A stretch of DNA of 64,000 bases from a virus: positions 117,109 to 181,108 of the IMG/VR virus record IMGVR_UViG_3300045806_000063; one strand, 5' to 3'. Positions 25,326-33,303 of this stretch are shown here, in pieces. Both the position numbers and the translations under genes were made by a program. The notes beneath the pieces are model-generated. The model saw nothing but the letters and a program-made list of their open reading frames with translations. It made no database searches and was not told the origin of the DNA. Position 1 is the stretch's first letter, and each line of letters starts with the position of its first letter.

Positions 25326-25349
25326 GGCCGAGGTATTAATACCTCGGCC
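25326..25349. terminator. Palindrome after phuZ
   Basis: A 24-bp perfect palindrome centred on TTAA lies 22 bp after the phuZ stop and is followed by T-rich sequence (25350-25372). The next gene starts 32 bp later with no promoter core in between, so read-through is likely. Confidence 0.7.
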
Positions 25350-25381
25350 TAATATTTGATTAAATTTTTTTGGATGGTAAA

Positions 25382-26122
25382 ATGCAATCTACTTGGTTTA
25401 AAGACATGTTAACATTCGATACCACGAATGAGGTAACTAATATAATAAAAAACATTCGACTCGCATATGCTATAAATGACGTAGATATGCCTACGATCAT
25501 TAATGCTGCTAAAACAATGATCCTTAGATTAACCCAGTCAACGATTGATGATAATACTGAGCCTTTATTTGGTGACCGACCTGTCCATACAACAGAGTTT
25601 GATATTTTAACTGACTTTAGCAATCACATTAAAGCGGATGTTACCATGTTAGAGGATCTCATTTTTAATAACTCCGATTTAGCTTGTATATTGTCTGAGC
25701 TAGGTGAGAGAATACATCTAAAGGGAAAACACACTCGCTGGTTAGTAGGTTATTCAGGATTTCTATTATCAGTGGAGGAAATAGATAGCGCTCACAAACA
25801 AGAGTGGGATAAGTTATTCGTGGTTAATGGTGAGTTCAATAAGGAACTCTACACATTAGCGTTAGCGGCAGCAGAAGATGCAAGACTTAAAAATGAAAAT
25901 GATGTAAAGGACTTGACAGAATTAGACATATCAGATGCTCGTATGGCTCCACATTCCAAGCTTTCCTGGTCGCCATCACTAGATACCTTAGTAACGAGAT
26001 ACTATAAACCAGTACCAATGTTTGAGACACCAGTTGACATGGACAAGTTTATGGATTCACTTAATGGTGAACCTAAACTAAAACGAAATAACTTAACTTC
26101 TAAACGTCTGAGAGAAAAGTAA
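25382..26122 (+). CDS. Hypothetical protein
   Basis: The 246-aa product (ATG 25382) is helical and acidic with a basic C-terminus (KLKRNNLTSKRLREK). No motif recognised. It is first in a closely packed set (25382-27119) leading to the DNA polymerase. The ribosome binding site is weak (TTTGGATGG). Confidence 0.7.
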   Translation: MQSTWFKDMLTFDTTNEVTNIIKNIRLAYAINDVDMPTIINAAKTMILRLTQSTIDDNTEPLFGDRPVHTTEFDILTDFSNHIKADVTMLEDLIFNNSDLACILSELGERIHLKGKHTRWLVGYSGFLLSVEEIDSAHKQEWDKLFVVNGEFNKELYTLALAAAEDARLKNENDVKDLTELDISDARMAPHSKLSWSPSLDTLVTRYYKPVPMFETPVDMDKFMDSLNGEPKLKRNNLTSKRLREK

Positions 26123-26123
26123 C

Positions 26124-26336
26124 ATGACAAATGCCTACGATCCTAATGAGTCCAAAGACTATATGCTAGCGCGTGCCATGCAACCTCCTTTTACCCCATC
26201 TAATTCACCCATTCTACTCGATCCGTTTAGTGCAAAAGGTATAGTCTCCTTTAATAGATTGATAGAAATGGAAAGGAATTATGAGATGAGGACTATAACA
26301 GGAACCCCCCTATGCATATGTCACATAAGGGAATAA
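26124..26336 (+). CDS. Small hypothetical protein
   Basis: The 70-aa product begins 1 bp after the upstream stop and overlaps the next gene by 25 bp. It has a Pro-rich centre (MQPPFTPSNSPILLDPF). Function unknown. Confidence 0.6.
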   Translation: MTNAYDPNESKDYMLARAMQPPFTPSNSPILLDPFSAKGIVSFNRLIEMERNYEMRTITGTPLCICHIRE

Positions 26337-26716
26337 AGACTAAGAAAACTACCTTTACTGTCCCTCTGTACAACCTTTACTCAGTATATTCCACTTACCT
26401 TAAACCGTTTTTCAATCTATCTCTAATAGCGGACGTTGATTACTTTCTCGGTAATCAACTACTTGTTGGGTTAAGGATGCGAGTACCCGATGAGTTAGTA
26501 AAGTGTAATCTGCAAGATCATGTGACTAGAGAGGTACTTGCCTTATTTCTAGATAAGCTAATTCTGACAATAAAAGCTATCGAAGATGAAGTTTTAGTTT
26601 ATACAAAAGGTTATATCATTGTCAATTATGAAATTAAAAACAACCAACTACTGGTAACAACTGTAACTTATCAGTATATTAAAAGGGGGAAAGATGGCTC
26701 AAGTGATAGTATATAG
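26312..26716 (+). CDS. Hypothetical protein
   Basis: ATG 26312 or 26318 gives 132-134 aa. The product has a basic N-terminus and a beta-like C-terminus. It overlaps its neighbours at both ends (25 and 23 bp), typical of a tight operon. No family recognised. Confidence 0.65.
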   Translation: MHMSHKGIKTKKTTFTVPLYNLYSVYSTYLKPFFNLSLIADVDYFLGNQLLVGLRMRVPDELVKCNLQDHVTREVLALFLDKLILTIKAIEDEVLVYTKGYIIVNYEIKNNQLLVTTVTYQYIKRGKDGSSDSI

Positions 26717-27119
26717 TCAAGTTCAAGAAAATGATGTAGTATCATTCACTACCTATGGATCTACCGTAGTATCAAATGTGGTAAATGCCACTGTGTTAGC
26801 TATTGAGTCTGGATATGGACTAATCAATCCTAGCACCGCTGCTGCTAACTCAGCTAGCATTTATGCGTCCCTACCCGTCACTCCAGGGATTGTATTATCG
26901 CAGGACTTTCGAAGCTACAGCTACCTTAGATTAAAGCTTCAAGACAATACACAAGTTGAAATAGCTAGTCCTTGGATTAACCCAGCTAGTTTGACAAGGT
27001 TAGTCCGTCAGACGGGCACATTTGTTATTCCAGATATGGATCAAAGTGAGGTTACCTCCATTTTGAACCTGTTAACATCCAATGGATATGTCAATGCATC
27101 CTTGGCTTCTCTCGTGTGA
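26694..27119 (+). CDS. Putative virion-like protein
   Basis: The 141-aa product is rich in Ser, Ala, Val and Thr with few charges, a composition seen in virion proteins. It follows AAAAGGGGG, a good ribosome binding site. It is the last gene before the hairpin ahead of the DNA polymerase. Function unknown. Confidence 0.65.
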   Translation: MAQVIVYSQVQENDVVSFTTYGSTVVSNVVNATVLAIESGYGLINPSTAAANSASIYASLPVTPGIVLSQDFRSYSYLRLKLQDNTQVEIASPWINPASLTRLVRQTGTFVIPDMDQSEVTSILNLLTSNGYVNASLASLV

Positions 27120-27143
27120 ATGAATTAAATATTACGAAACCAT

Positions 27144-27175
27144 TACCCTCCATACTTTGATTAGTATGGAGGGTA
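27144..27175 (+). promoter_or_regulatory. Hairpin enclosing the DNA polymerase ribosome binding site
   Basis: TACCCTCCATACT and AGTATGGAGGGTA form a 13-bp stem with a 6-base loop. The right arm holds GGAGG, 7 bp before the polymerase ATG at 27180. The structure could end the upstream transcript and also block translation until it is opened. Confidence 0.7.
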
Positions 27176-27179
27176 ACCC

Positions 27180-29432
27180 ATGTACGAAAGTAAACCATTA
27201 ACGCATAACAGAGATCTTTTTATACAAGATCCTAGCTGTTATACTCGTAACTTAGAAATAGTAGAAGAGGCTATACAAACTGCTGCACATTTCTTAAATC
27301 TTAAAACTGAAAAACCTCTAGAAGAATGTCTGGCATATATGCGTGCCACTACCGCTGAAGGTGGTAAAAGAGAACTTAAACCAATTTCAGTTAAGGGATT
27401 AAGACAAGCTGATAATGGCGATAGAGTTAAAAGCTCTATTAAAATAGATAAACTACTGAGAATAATAAAAAGAAATAACCATATTTTATCACCAAATATG
27501 GCAGTGTATATGTCGCCTAAGGTGAAGCGTTCACCTATTGTGATATATATTAGAACCAAGATGGCTAAACGTAAGGTAGTTAAAAAGAAAGGTCAAGAAG
27601 CAGAACAGCTTAATGACTTTGAAATGTTTGCAGCTTGCAATAATGAAGAGTATGCAATCAAGCTATTATTAAACTCCATATCCGGCGCTCATGCATCCCC
27701 ATACAACCCTCTATGGAACGAGTCAGCGCACAGTACGCTGACATCTATGGCAAGGGTCAATGTATCTTATCCAAATGCCTCTACTGAAAGATTTTTAATG
27801 GGTAATCGACATTACTGGTCTAAGGATGTGGTACTTGAAAACATTTTAACAATTACTCGTAATACTGATTACGCTAATCTTGAAACTGTTATAGCCAAAT
27901 ATTATATCCATATACCGTCAGTAGATGAAGTTATGGTGATGATTAAAAGAGCTACTGACTTATACTGGACTAGCAAAAGGGATTTAAATGCGATACAGGA
28001 TTTAGTAGAGAAACTTTCTCCTATCCAACGGACAGCTTACCTATACACTGGTGACTTTTATAGCTTATATCAGTTAAATGAATCCCTAGTACGGAACATG
28101 TTCGAAGACTTATTAAATGTTCAGTCGTATATAGATGAGACTGCTTCAGATGAGTATCTCGATAAGATTGTTTATGGAGTAAATTCCGGTATAGGTTCTT
28201 TGGCTTGTGTGTATTGTGAAAAGTTCTTTAGAGGTTCCACTTTATCAAAAGTAAAGAGTGGTTCAAGAGAAAATTATGTAGAGTATGCTAACACTATTCT
28301 TCATATTGAATTCACTCTATTAAACTATTCAGATCTTTTAACCACTCTGTATAGGACTAATAATCTTCCATCGTCAATTTTTAGATTCCCATCATCAATA
28401 CGTCGTGCCGTTATAGGATCTGATACAGATTCTGTAATGTATACTGTCCAACAACAAGTGATCTGGTATTATGGTAAGATTATGTTTGGACCTAAGATAA
28501 GTATGTTTTCAAACACTATGTCGTTCTTAAACAATATGGTTATCGATCACTGTTTAGCCGTAACAGCTAAGCAGATGGGGGTAGATGATGACGATCTATT
28601 TACCTTAAGAATGAAGAATGAGTTTGAGTTTATTGTGTATGCTAAAGCTAACCGAGCTAAGCATTATGGTACATTAATGACCATGAAAGAAGGTATCGTT
28701 TTCAAAGAGCCTAAAAGTGAAATTAAAGGAGTAGGTCTTAAGGATTCAAAGATACCAAAATACGTAATGAAGTCATTAGAGGAAGAGTTAGTAAGGGTGA
28801 TGATAGAGCTAGTAGAAAATGAAAACATTTCTATCTTTCCTGTAATGCAAAAAATAGCTAACCTTGAACATCTGGTACACCAATCATTATTAAGAGGTGA
28901 GATAACTTATATGGTTGGTGTGAACATTAATAGTGAAGACGGGTATAAAAAACCAGACTCAAGTAATTACCTTCATTACAAGCTATGGAGAGATGTGTTT
29001 GCTAAGAAATTTGGCACTGTATCAGAGCCACCTTATCGTGCTATTAAGGTATCGACAATAGTCAAATCTCCATCCCAGTTTAAATTATGGGCGGATTCTA
29101 TAAATGAGGATATATCAGCTCCATTAATTCTCTGGATGACAGAGAATAATAAAAAAGGCTTCACTCAGATACTCCTACCTTTGGAAATCGTCTCTAGTGG
29201 ACTACCGAAAGAGTTTATGAGTTTGATTAACATGCGGGCAACTGTTGCGTCCATTAGTAAAGGTTACTATATACTCCTTGAAACATTAGGTATGTATTTT
29301 GGTAATAAACACAATACCCAGTTAGTATCTGACAAATTACCGTATAGACCTGAGTATGGTTTACCTGGTGGGGAATTAGATCTGACATTAAATTCAATGG
29401 AAAATGAGGAGGAAGATGATTATATAGAGTAA
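27180..29432 (+). CDS. Divergent family B DNA polymerase, palm/C-terminal part
   Basis: The 750-aa product contains motif B KLLLNSISGA (about 161-170, compare KxxxNSxYG) and motif C GSDTDSV (about 413-419, with the two catalytic Asp). I see no 3'-5' exonuclease motifs and no clear motif A (DxxSLYP) in the 160 residues before motif B, so those parts are probably encoded by another gene, as in a split polymerase. The stretch between motifs B and C is about 240 residues, far longer than in typical family B enzymes. The C-terminus is acidic. It replicates phage DNA inside the phage nucleus. Confidence 0.85.
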   Translation: MYESKPLTHNRDLFIQDPSCYTRNLEIVEEAIQTAAHFLNLKTEKPLEECLAYMRATTAEGGKRELKPISVKGLRQADNGDRVKSSIKIDKLLRIIKRNNHILSPNMAVYMSPKVKRSPIVIYIRTKMAKRKVVKKKGQEAEQLNDFEMFAACNNEEYAIKLLLNSISGAHASPYNPLWNESAHSTLTSMARVNVSYPNASTERFLMGNRHYWSKDVVLENILTITRNTDYANLETVIAKYYIHIPSVDEVMVMIKRATDLYWTSKRDLNAIQDLVEKLSPIQRTAYLYTGDFYSLYQLNESLVRNMFEDLLNVQSYIDETASDEYLDKIVYGVNSGIGSLACVYCEKFFRGSTLSKVKSGSRENYVEYANTILHIEFTLLNYSDLLTTLYRTNNLPSSIFRFPSSIRRAVIGSDTDSVMYTVQQQVIWYYGKIMFGPKISMFSNTMSFLNNMVIDHCLAVTAKQMGVDDDDLFTLRMKNEFEFIVYAKANRAKHYGTLMTMKEGIVFKEPKSEIKGVGLKDSKIPKYVMKSLEEELVRVMIELVENENISIFPVMQKIANLEHLVHQSLLRGEITYMVGVNINSEDGYKKPDSSNYLHYKLWRDVFAKKFGTVSEPPYRAIKVSTIVKSPSQFKLWADSINEDISAPLILWMTENNKKGFTQILLPLEIVSSGLPKEFMSLINMRATVASISKGYYILLETLGMYFGNKHNTQLVSDKLPYRPEYGLPGGELDLTLNSMENEEEDDYIE

Positions 29433-29466
29433 CGAAATAACTAATCATGTAGTTCAAAAGAAATAC

Positions 29467-29488
29467 AAACATAAATTACCTGATTGAT
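29467..29488 (+). promoter_or_regulatory. Weak early-promoter-like element
   Basis: AAACATAAATTACCTGATTGAT matches the element with several changes. A small hairpin TGATAG/CTATCA follows at 29484-29501, and the gene starts at 29535. Confidence 0.5.
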
Positions 29489-29534
29489 AGAAAACTCTAT
29501 CACTCTATTTATTAGCAACTTACGGAAATTCAAA

Positions 29535-29831
29535 ATGAGTAATAAAACGTATCTTGCGACCCCTTATCCTCGTAGAGGCGCTATAGCCTACCGGTGGTCT
29601 GAGTACAGGCAGCGCAACGACGTTGCTGGAACGAGCACTCTGTTTATAACACTGGAGACTCCTAACCCACTTATACTACGTCCACACTACAGTCTAATAA
29701 ATGATGATGAGTGTCCTAACACTGGTAGAAGCAACGCAGCTTCCTCATGGGAGGAGACTAAACTAATGTTAGAGGAAAAGTTTCGAGATACCAAAAATAA
29801 GAAACTTAAGGCTAAACTTAGAGGATATTAA
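29535..29831 (+). CDS. Small basic hypothetical protein
   Basis: ATG 29535 gives 98 aa; TTACGGAAA provides a modest ribosome binding site. The product is basic at both ends (KTYLATPYPRRGA, KNKKLKAKLRGY), perhaps for nucleic acid binding. The stop lies inside a palindrome. Confidence 0.68.
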   Translation: MSNKTYLATPYPRRGAIAYRWSEYRQRNDVAGTSTLFITLETPNPLILRPHYSLINDDECPNTGRSNAASSWEETKLMLEEKFRDTKNKKLKAKLRGY

Positions 29832-29838
29832 TATCCTC
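29821..29838. terminator. Palindrome overlapping a stop codon
   Basis: GAGGATATTAATATCCTC is a perfect 18-bp palindrome containing the TAA of the 29535 gene. Confidence 0.55.
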
Positions 29839-29855
29839 ATTTCAAAAAAGTTATA

Positions 29856-29875
29856 AAGATATATCATTTAAAGGA
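29856..29875 (+). promoter_or_regulatory. Early-promoter-like element
   Basis: AAGATATATCATTTAAAGG is a divergent copy of the element, 50 bp before the ATG at 29925. Confidence 0.5.
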
Positions 29876-29899
29876 CTTAGTAATTCAGCTAAGTCCTTT
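29870..29899 (+). promoter_or_regulatory. Leader hairpin
   Basis: AAAGGACTTAG and CTAAGTCCTTT form an 11-bp stem with an 8-base loop between the promoter-like element and the gene at 29925. It may terminate the previous transcript or act in the leader. Confidence 0.55.
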
Positions 29900-29924
29900 C
29901 TAATTAACCCTAAAAGGTGCTACA

Positions 29925-30509
29925 ATGAACACAAATAAAAAACCTACGACTGCTACCGATACCAATATGGTAAACATCTTCATCTGTACCAGATACGAGC
30001 TATTTATTAGAGTAGCTCTGAAGAATTTGGAGGAAGACTCACTGTCTGTTATTAAGCTACTCGTACCTAAAGCAGTAAGGGATGGTCTCCAGTTAGATTA
30101 TAAAGCGACTGACTGGAAATTACCTGAGCCTAATCCCGATACTGCACGAATCGAGGTCTGTGCCAGAATGGGTTTAACCTGGAAACAGTTAGACGGGTTA
30201 ACTCGTAAATACCACTGCAGCCCTAAGGACTACATGGAAGGGGTAAGTTTAACACAACGCCCGTCATTAACAAAGTATACCAAAATCATAGGACAGCAAA
30301 AAGCCTTAATAGAAGGGAGATTACAGAACAAAAAATTAATAAGCGATGAAGGCTTGGCAGTAATCGAATCCTTCCCTGCGTACCCGCCTGAGATGCAGAA
30401 AGGTAAGTTTAAAAGGGCTGCAGTAGAGATCTTCGGTATTGACTTTCCGGATTACAGTGTTAATCACCTGAAGGTAATCTACCGGGTCTTTGTAGGCAAC
30501 TACCGGTAA
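29925..30509 (+). CDS. Hypothetical basic protein with possible helix-turn-helix
   Basis: The 194-aa product has a helical C-terminal half rich in Lys, including MGLTWKQLDGLTRKYHCS (about 84-101), which could be a helix-turn-helix. ATG 29925 follows AAAGGTGC. No family recognised. Confidence 0.65.
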   Translation: MNTNKKPTTATDTNMVNIFICTRYELFIRVALKNLEEDSLSVIKLLVPKAVRDGLQLDYKATDWKLPEPNPDTARIEVCARMGLTWKQLDGLTRKYHCSPKDYMEGVSLTQRPSLTKYTKIIGQQKALIEGRLQNKKLISDEGLAVIESFPAYPPEMQKGKFKRAAVEIFGIDFPDYSVNHLKVIYRVFVGNYR

Positions 30510-30562
30510 ATGGTTGCATAACACTATTCGACAAAATCAACTATAAACTAATTTGGTGTTTT

Positions 30563-30805
30563 ATGAAAAACAAAAGTAAAATCATTACCATACTGGAAGG
30601 AGTGATGTTCCTAGGTGCCATTAGCCTCATAGCAATGGCTCTTGGCATCACTTCAGGAGTGACTTCTGATACTGAAACATACTGGGACTGGTCTGGATTA
30701 GTCAGTGTCCATTGTGTTGATGATGTTAAGTGGTCTACTGTAAACGGTAGACCGACTCAGATAGTAAACTCAGAAGGACTTCCAATAACTTGCCATGTAA
30801 ACTGA
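30563..30805 (+). CDS. Small membrane-anchored or exported protein
   Basis: The 80-aa product has a basic N-terminus (KNKSKII) followed by a hydrophobic segment (about residues 8-31), then a polar domain with two Cys that could pair outside the cytoplasm. It may be a signal-anchored periplasmic protein. No family recognised. Confidence 0.65.
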   Translation: MKNKSKIITILEGVMFLGAISLIAMALGITSGVTSDTETYWDWSGLVSVHCVDDVKWSTVNGRPTQIVNSEGLPITCHVN

Positions 30806-30867
30806 TGGCGATTATAGGACTCGATGGAGCTAGTCTACAGTAGAGTACCGGAGTAAATACTATATAC

Positions 30868-30901
30868 ATATCACCGTTTCCCATATGGGAAACGGTGATA
30901 T
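30868..30901. terminator. Bidirectional palindromic terminator
   Basis: A 34-bp perfect palindrome centred on CATATG lies between the convergent ends of genes at 30563 and 30907. Confidence 0.8.
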
Positions 30902-30906
30902 GGTAC

Positions 30907-31968
30907 TTAAGTACTAAATTTTTCTTTTATTTCATTATACTTAGCTAAACATGTAGTTCTCATGTTGTCATCCATCTGTCCAAGATAATGGTTGTTCTTA
31001 ATTAACCTATCCACTCTATGAAGAATTGTTAGGATATTAGTGCTATTACCAAAATCTTTATCAAACAAATAGGTTATGGGGTATGCCCAATTCACAAATG
31101 TATAAAATGTAACCCAATAACTATAGCTGTCTAAAGATGCTATACTCATCGGTAAAGCCGATAAATAATCAGAGCTATAGATCATAGGGATTTCTGCTAA
31201 TCCCTTAAGGTAAGGCTTATTACTGCCTTTAATGGCACTTAGGATACGAACTACGGATAAGTCTATTGTTGTTTCGTATCCCTGTATAAAACCACGCTCA
31301 TATCTCTCTTTAGGGACTGGTTCTCCTCTAGATAAGTACGGTAATCTATTCCTTATAGCAATGTCATAATATTCGACTACCATTAATGGTAATACGTACT
31401 TTGAAATAAACTCAGATAAGTTCTCCCTAGCTCCTTCAGTCTTTTTATTATTTTGAATTAACCATCCTTTTAACTTATAAGCGAATAAAGGAAGATCTAT
31501 CCCGATTACTGTAGTGGTATTAGGAATAACAGAAGCCCTATCAACTGGAGGTATAAAGATCTCTAAAGTCGTATAGGGGTGATCTAATACTCGAATAGCT
31601 CTCACCTCTTCCCATGGAGTAGTAATGAATTGATCTGGGAAGGTAGTGGCTATAATAGCATTAGTCTCAGAATAAATCACATTACGATGTAATGCTCCAA
31701 ACCCTGTAATATTTGTAATGTGTAATGGATTACATATCCTAGCTACTGAGTCATCTACCATAGAGTATACGTCTGAATGATGCAGATAGGGTGATAGCGC
31801 GTAACATAGTTTCTTGAATAAGTGGTCACTGGAAACTACTGTACCAGCTACCTGCTGTAGAGATGTTTGATAAGACACTCTAGCATTAATTAGATCTCTG
31901 ATTCTACCAAGTAACATACTGTTGAGTGTTCCATAGTTTGCTACAGGTCTTATGAATAACCTATACAT
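30907..31968 (-). CDS. Hypothetical protein, probably late
   Basis: The 353-aa product is rich in Tyr, Ile and Leu and contains no motif I recognise. The ribosome binding site on the minus strand (AGGAG, about 31977-31981) is good. It has no early promoter element upstream, so late expression is likely. It may be a virion protein by analogy with other minus-strand genes. Confidence 0.72.
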   Translation of the reverse strand: MYRLFIRPVANYGTLNSMLLGRIRDLINARVSYQTSLQQVAGTVVSSDHLFKKLCYALSPYLHHSDVYSMVDDSVARICNPLHITNITGFGALHRNVIYSETNAIIATTFPDQFITTPWEEVRAIRVLDHPYTTLEIFIPPVDRASVIPNTTTVIGIDLPLFAYKLKGWLIQNNKKTEGARENLSEFISKYVLPLMVVEYYDIAIRNRLPYLSRGEPVPKERYERGFIQGYETTIDLSVVRILSAIKGSNKPYLKGLAEIPMIYSSDYLSALPMSIASLDSYSYWVTFYTFVNWAYPITYLFDKDFGNSTNILTILHRVDRLIKNNHYLGQMDDNMRTTCLAKYNEIKEKFST

Positions 31969-32167
31969 GTTCTATTCTCCTAAGAAGTCATAGGATGGAA
32001 GATAAGATGATTTTGTTAGTGATATTATTATAGTAGTTAGAAATTAAATATTAAATTAATTTCCGTATATATAAATATGGGAGAGGGGGGATACCCCCCC
32101 GACCACGACCAGAGAAAAGAATTAAAAGATTTAATAATATTATTAAATAGGGAAAATACAATCAGAG

Positions 32168-32193
32168 GTATAATCCACCTAGGTGGATTATAC
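32168..32193. terminator. Palindrome centred on CCTAGG
   Basis: A 26-bp perfect palindrome in the gene-poor region; a second stem GCATGTG/CACATGC follows at 32201-32220. Confidence 0.55.
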
Positions 32194-32248
32194 TCCTTTA
32201 GCATGTGCATAGCCACATGCATGGAGATGGTGTGTAACCTCCGCTTAA

Positions 32249-32311
32249 AGCTTACAACATAGTGACTAGGATGACTGCTAGGCAACAACCTAGCAGCAGT
32301 GTAACTTATAA
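32249..32311 (+). repeat. 63-bp direct repeat, copy 1
   Basis: This matches 33078-33140 with only a few differences outside its hairpin. The hairpin stem CTGCTAGG/CCTAGCAG encloses CAACAA here and TTGTTG in copy 2, so the core is inverted between copies. Confidence 0.93.
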
Positions 32312-32330
32312 TGGTATATTCAAATAATTT

Positions 32331-32354
32331 TCATTTATATATCATCTAGATGAG
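32331..32354 (+). promoter_or_regulatory. Early promoter, long-leader type
   Basis: TTATATATCATCTAGATGAG and the leader to 32418 nearly match those before the genes at 1167 and 15347. Confidence 0.75.
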
Positions 32355-32418
32355 ATTACTAAATAGTGATTCTTAAGTAGTCATTCTTTTAATAGCAAAT
32401 TATATCGGAGATAAGATT

Positions 32419-32631
32419 ATGGCATTACACACTGGTGAAGAAAAGGGCTACAAACCAAGAACTCCAAATTTCCGGATCGTCTACAAGTTCCCCATCCCTG
32501 GGGGACAGTGGTACGACAACTGGCCCGAGGAGGTCATTGCCTCCTCAGCTGAGGAGGCAATGCTCCAGGCCTCAAGGGAGGTGCTCAGGGTGGAGGCGAT
32601 TCCAGCGGCACAAAACAGGAATCGCGCTTAA
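32419..32631 (+). CDS. Small hypothetical early protein, foreign composition
   Basis: ATG 32419 follows the leader with ATCGGAGATAAGATT. The 70-aa product (PNFRIVYKFPIPGGQWYDNWPEEVIASS) looks like a small one-domain protein with a beta hairpin and an Ala/Glu-rich helix. The DNA is clearly GC-rich compared with neighbours. It lies inside the cassette bounded by 63-bp repeats. Function unknown. Confidence 0.7.
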   Translation: MALHTGEEKGYKPRTPNFRIVYKFPIPGGQWYDNWPEEVIASSAEEAMLQASREVLRVEAIPAAQNRNRA

Positions 32632-32705
32632 ATCAAACCCTAGAAGGTTAGCAACCGACTTTCGTCAATTTTAAAGCCGGGAAATCCCGGCAAGGATTTA
32701 ACATC

Positions 32706-33110
32706 ATGACCGAAGCTCAGGATGAGATATTCAACCTGACGCAACACGCGGCAACGGCTGACCAAGCCGAAGCTGGTGTTGTTGAACCAGTATACAAAGC
32801 AGGAATTCAGTCCTGCTTAACGTTCGTAGGCATACCAACTGCCTATGATATTAAAACTAGGGCTAGCAGCTTAGCAGCTAGCGCACGACAATCTGGCTGT
32901 AAAAAAGCCATGATTGGCGGCGCGCCTTATCTGATGAGCGCGCTGGAAGCTGCGCTCATCAAGGTAGGTGTTACCCCTGTCTACGCTTACTCAGATAGAG
33001 TAAGCGTAGAAACAAGAAACACTGACGGAACAGTCAGCAAGTCAACGGTGTTCAAGCACCTTGGTTTTGTTGAGGTCAGCTTACAACATAGTGGCTGGGA
33101 TGACTGCTAG
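32706..33110 (+). CDS. Hypothetical bacterial-type protein (NLTQH family), foreign composition
   Basis: The 134-aa product starts with FNLTQHAATADQAEAGVVEP and ends with VYAYSDRVSVETRNTDGTVS and then KSTVFKHLGFVEV. From memory this pattern occurs in small proteins of bacterial chromosomes and mobile elements, with function unknown to me. An alpha/beta fold with the IGGAPYLMSALEAAL helix is likely. The DNA is GC-rich and contains short hairpins. ATG 32706 follows AAGGATTTAACATC. The stop codon lies in the hairpin of the 63-bp repeat. The gene was probably acquired with the gene at 32419. Confidence 0.72.
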   Translation: MTEAQDEIFNLTQHAATADQAEAGVVEPVYKAGIQSCLTFVGIPTAYDIKTRASSLAASARQSGCKKAMIGGAPYLMSALEAALIKVGVTPVYAYSDRVSVETRNTDGTVSKSTVFKHLGFVEVSLQHSGWDDC

Positions 33111-33140
33111 GTTGTTGCCTAGCAGCAGTATAACTTATAA
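33078..33140 (+). repeat. 63-bp direct repeat, copy 2
   Basis: This covers the 3' end of the gene at 32706 and its hairpin (33104-33125). Copy 1 lies 829 bp upstream on the other side of the two-gene cassette. Confidence 0.93.
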
Positions 33141-33180
33141 GGGGATTAAATACTACTGTAGTATGTTAGACTGTTGAGTA

Positions 33181-33214
33181 ATTACTCCTTCCTCGATATC
33201 GAGGAAGGAGTAAT
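33181..33214. terminator. Palindromic terminator in the 127-bp repeat
   Basis: A 34-bp perfect palindrome centred on GATATC is followed by a run of T (33226-33240). An identical copy lies at 63911-63944. Confidence 0.82.
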
Positions 33215-33249
33215 GATGTATTCTTTATTTTTTTTTCTTTTAAATCGAA

Positions 33250-33270
33250 AACATATATTATCTGAGTGAT
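33250..33270 (+). promoter_or_regulatory. Early promoter
   Basis: ACATATATTATCTGAGTGAT, followed by AGTCCGTAGTTAA as at 1557-1569. The next gene starts at 33304. Confidence 0.82.
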
Positions 33271-33303
33271 AGTCCGTAGTTAATTAATTTAGGAGTGGTA
33301 GTT

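Larger units (their letters stand above)
31969..32330. other. Gene-poor, palindrome-rich region
   Basis: This 360-bp stretch holds no convincing gene. It contains a G/C homopolymer-like palindrome (GGGGGG..CCCCCCC near 32083-32100), a 26-bp palindrome at 32168-32193, a stem at 32201-32220, and one copy of a 63-bp repeat (32249-32311). The ATG frame at 32077-32262 lacks a ribosome binding site and runs through these palindromes. Confidence 0.6.
33144..33270 (+). repeat. 127-bp promoter-bearing repeat, copy 1
   Basis: Identical over at least 127 bp to 63874-64000. It contains TACTACTGTAGTA, a 34-bp palindromic terminator, a T-rich tract and an early promoter. The second copy runs into the window end, so the repeat may be longer. 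Confidence 0.97.

Noticed and set aside
32077-32262. 61-codon ATG frame in the gene-poor region
   Set aside because: No ribosome binding site; the frame runs through two palindromes and a repeat copy, and the translated product changes character half-way.
32636-32700. Possible tRNA or small RNA between the 32419 and 32706 genes
   Set aside because: Only one stem (CCGGGAAATCCCGG) is present; no cloverleaf, T-loop or acceptor pairing. I found no tRNA anywhere in the window.
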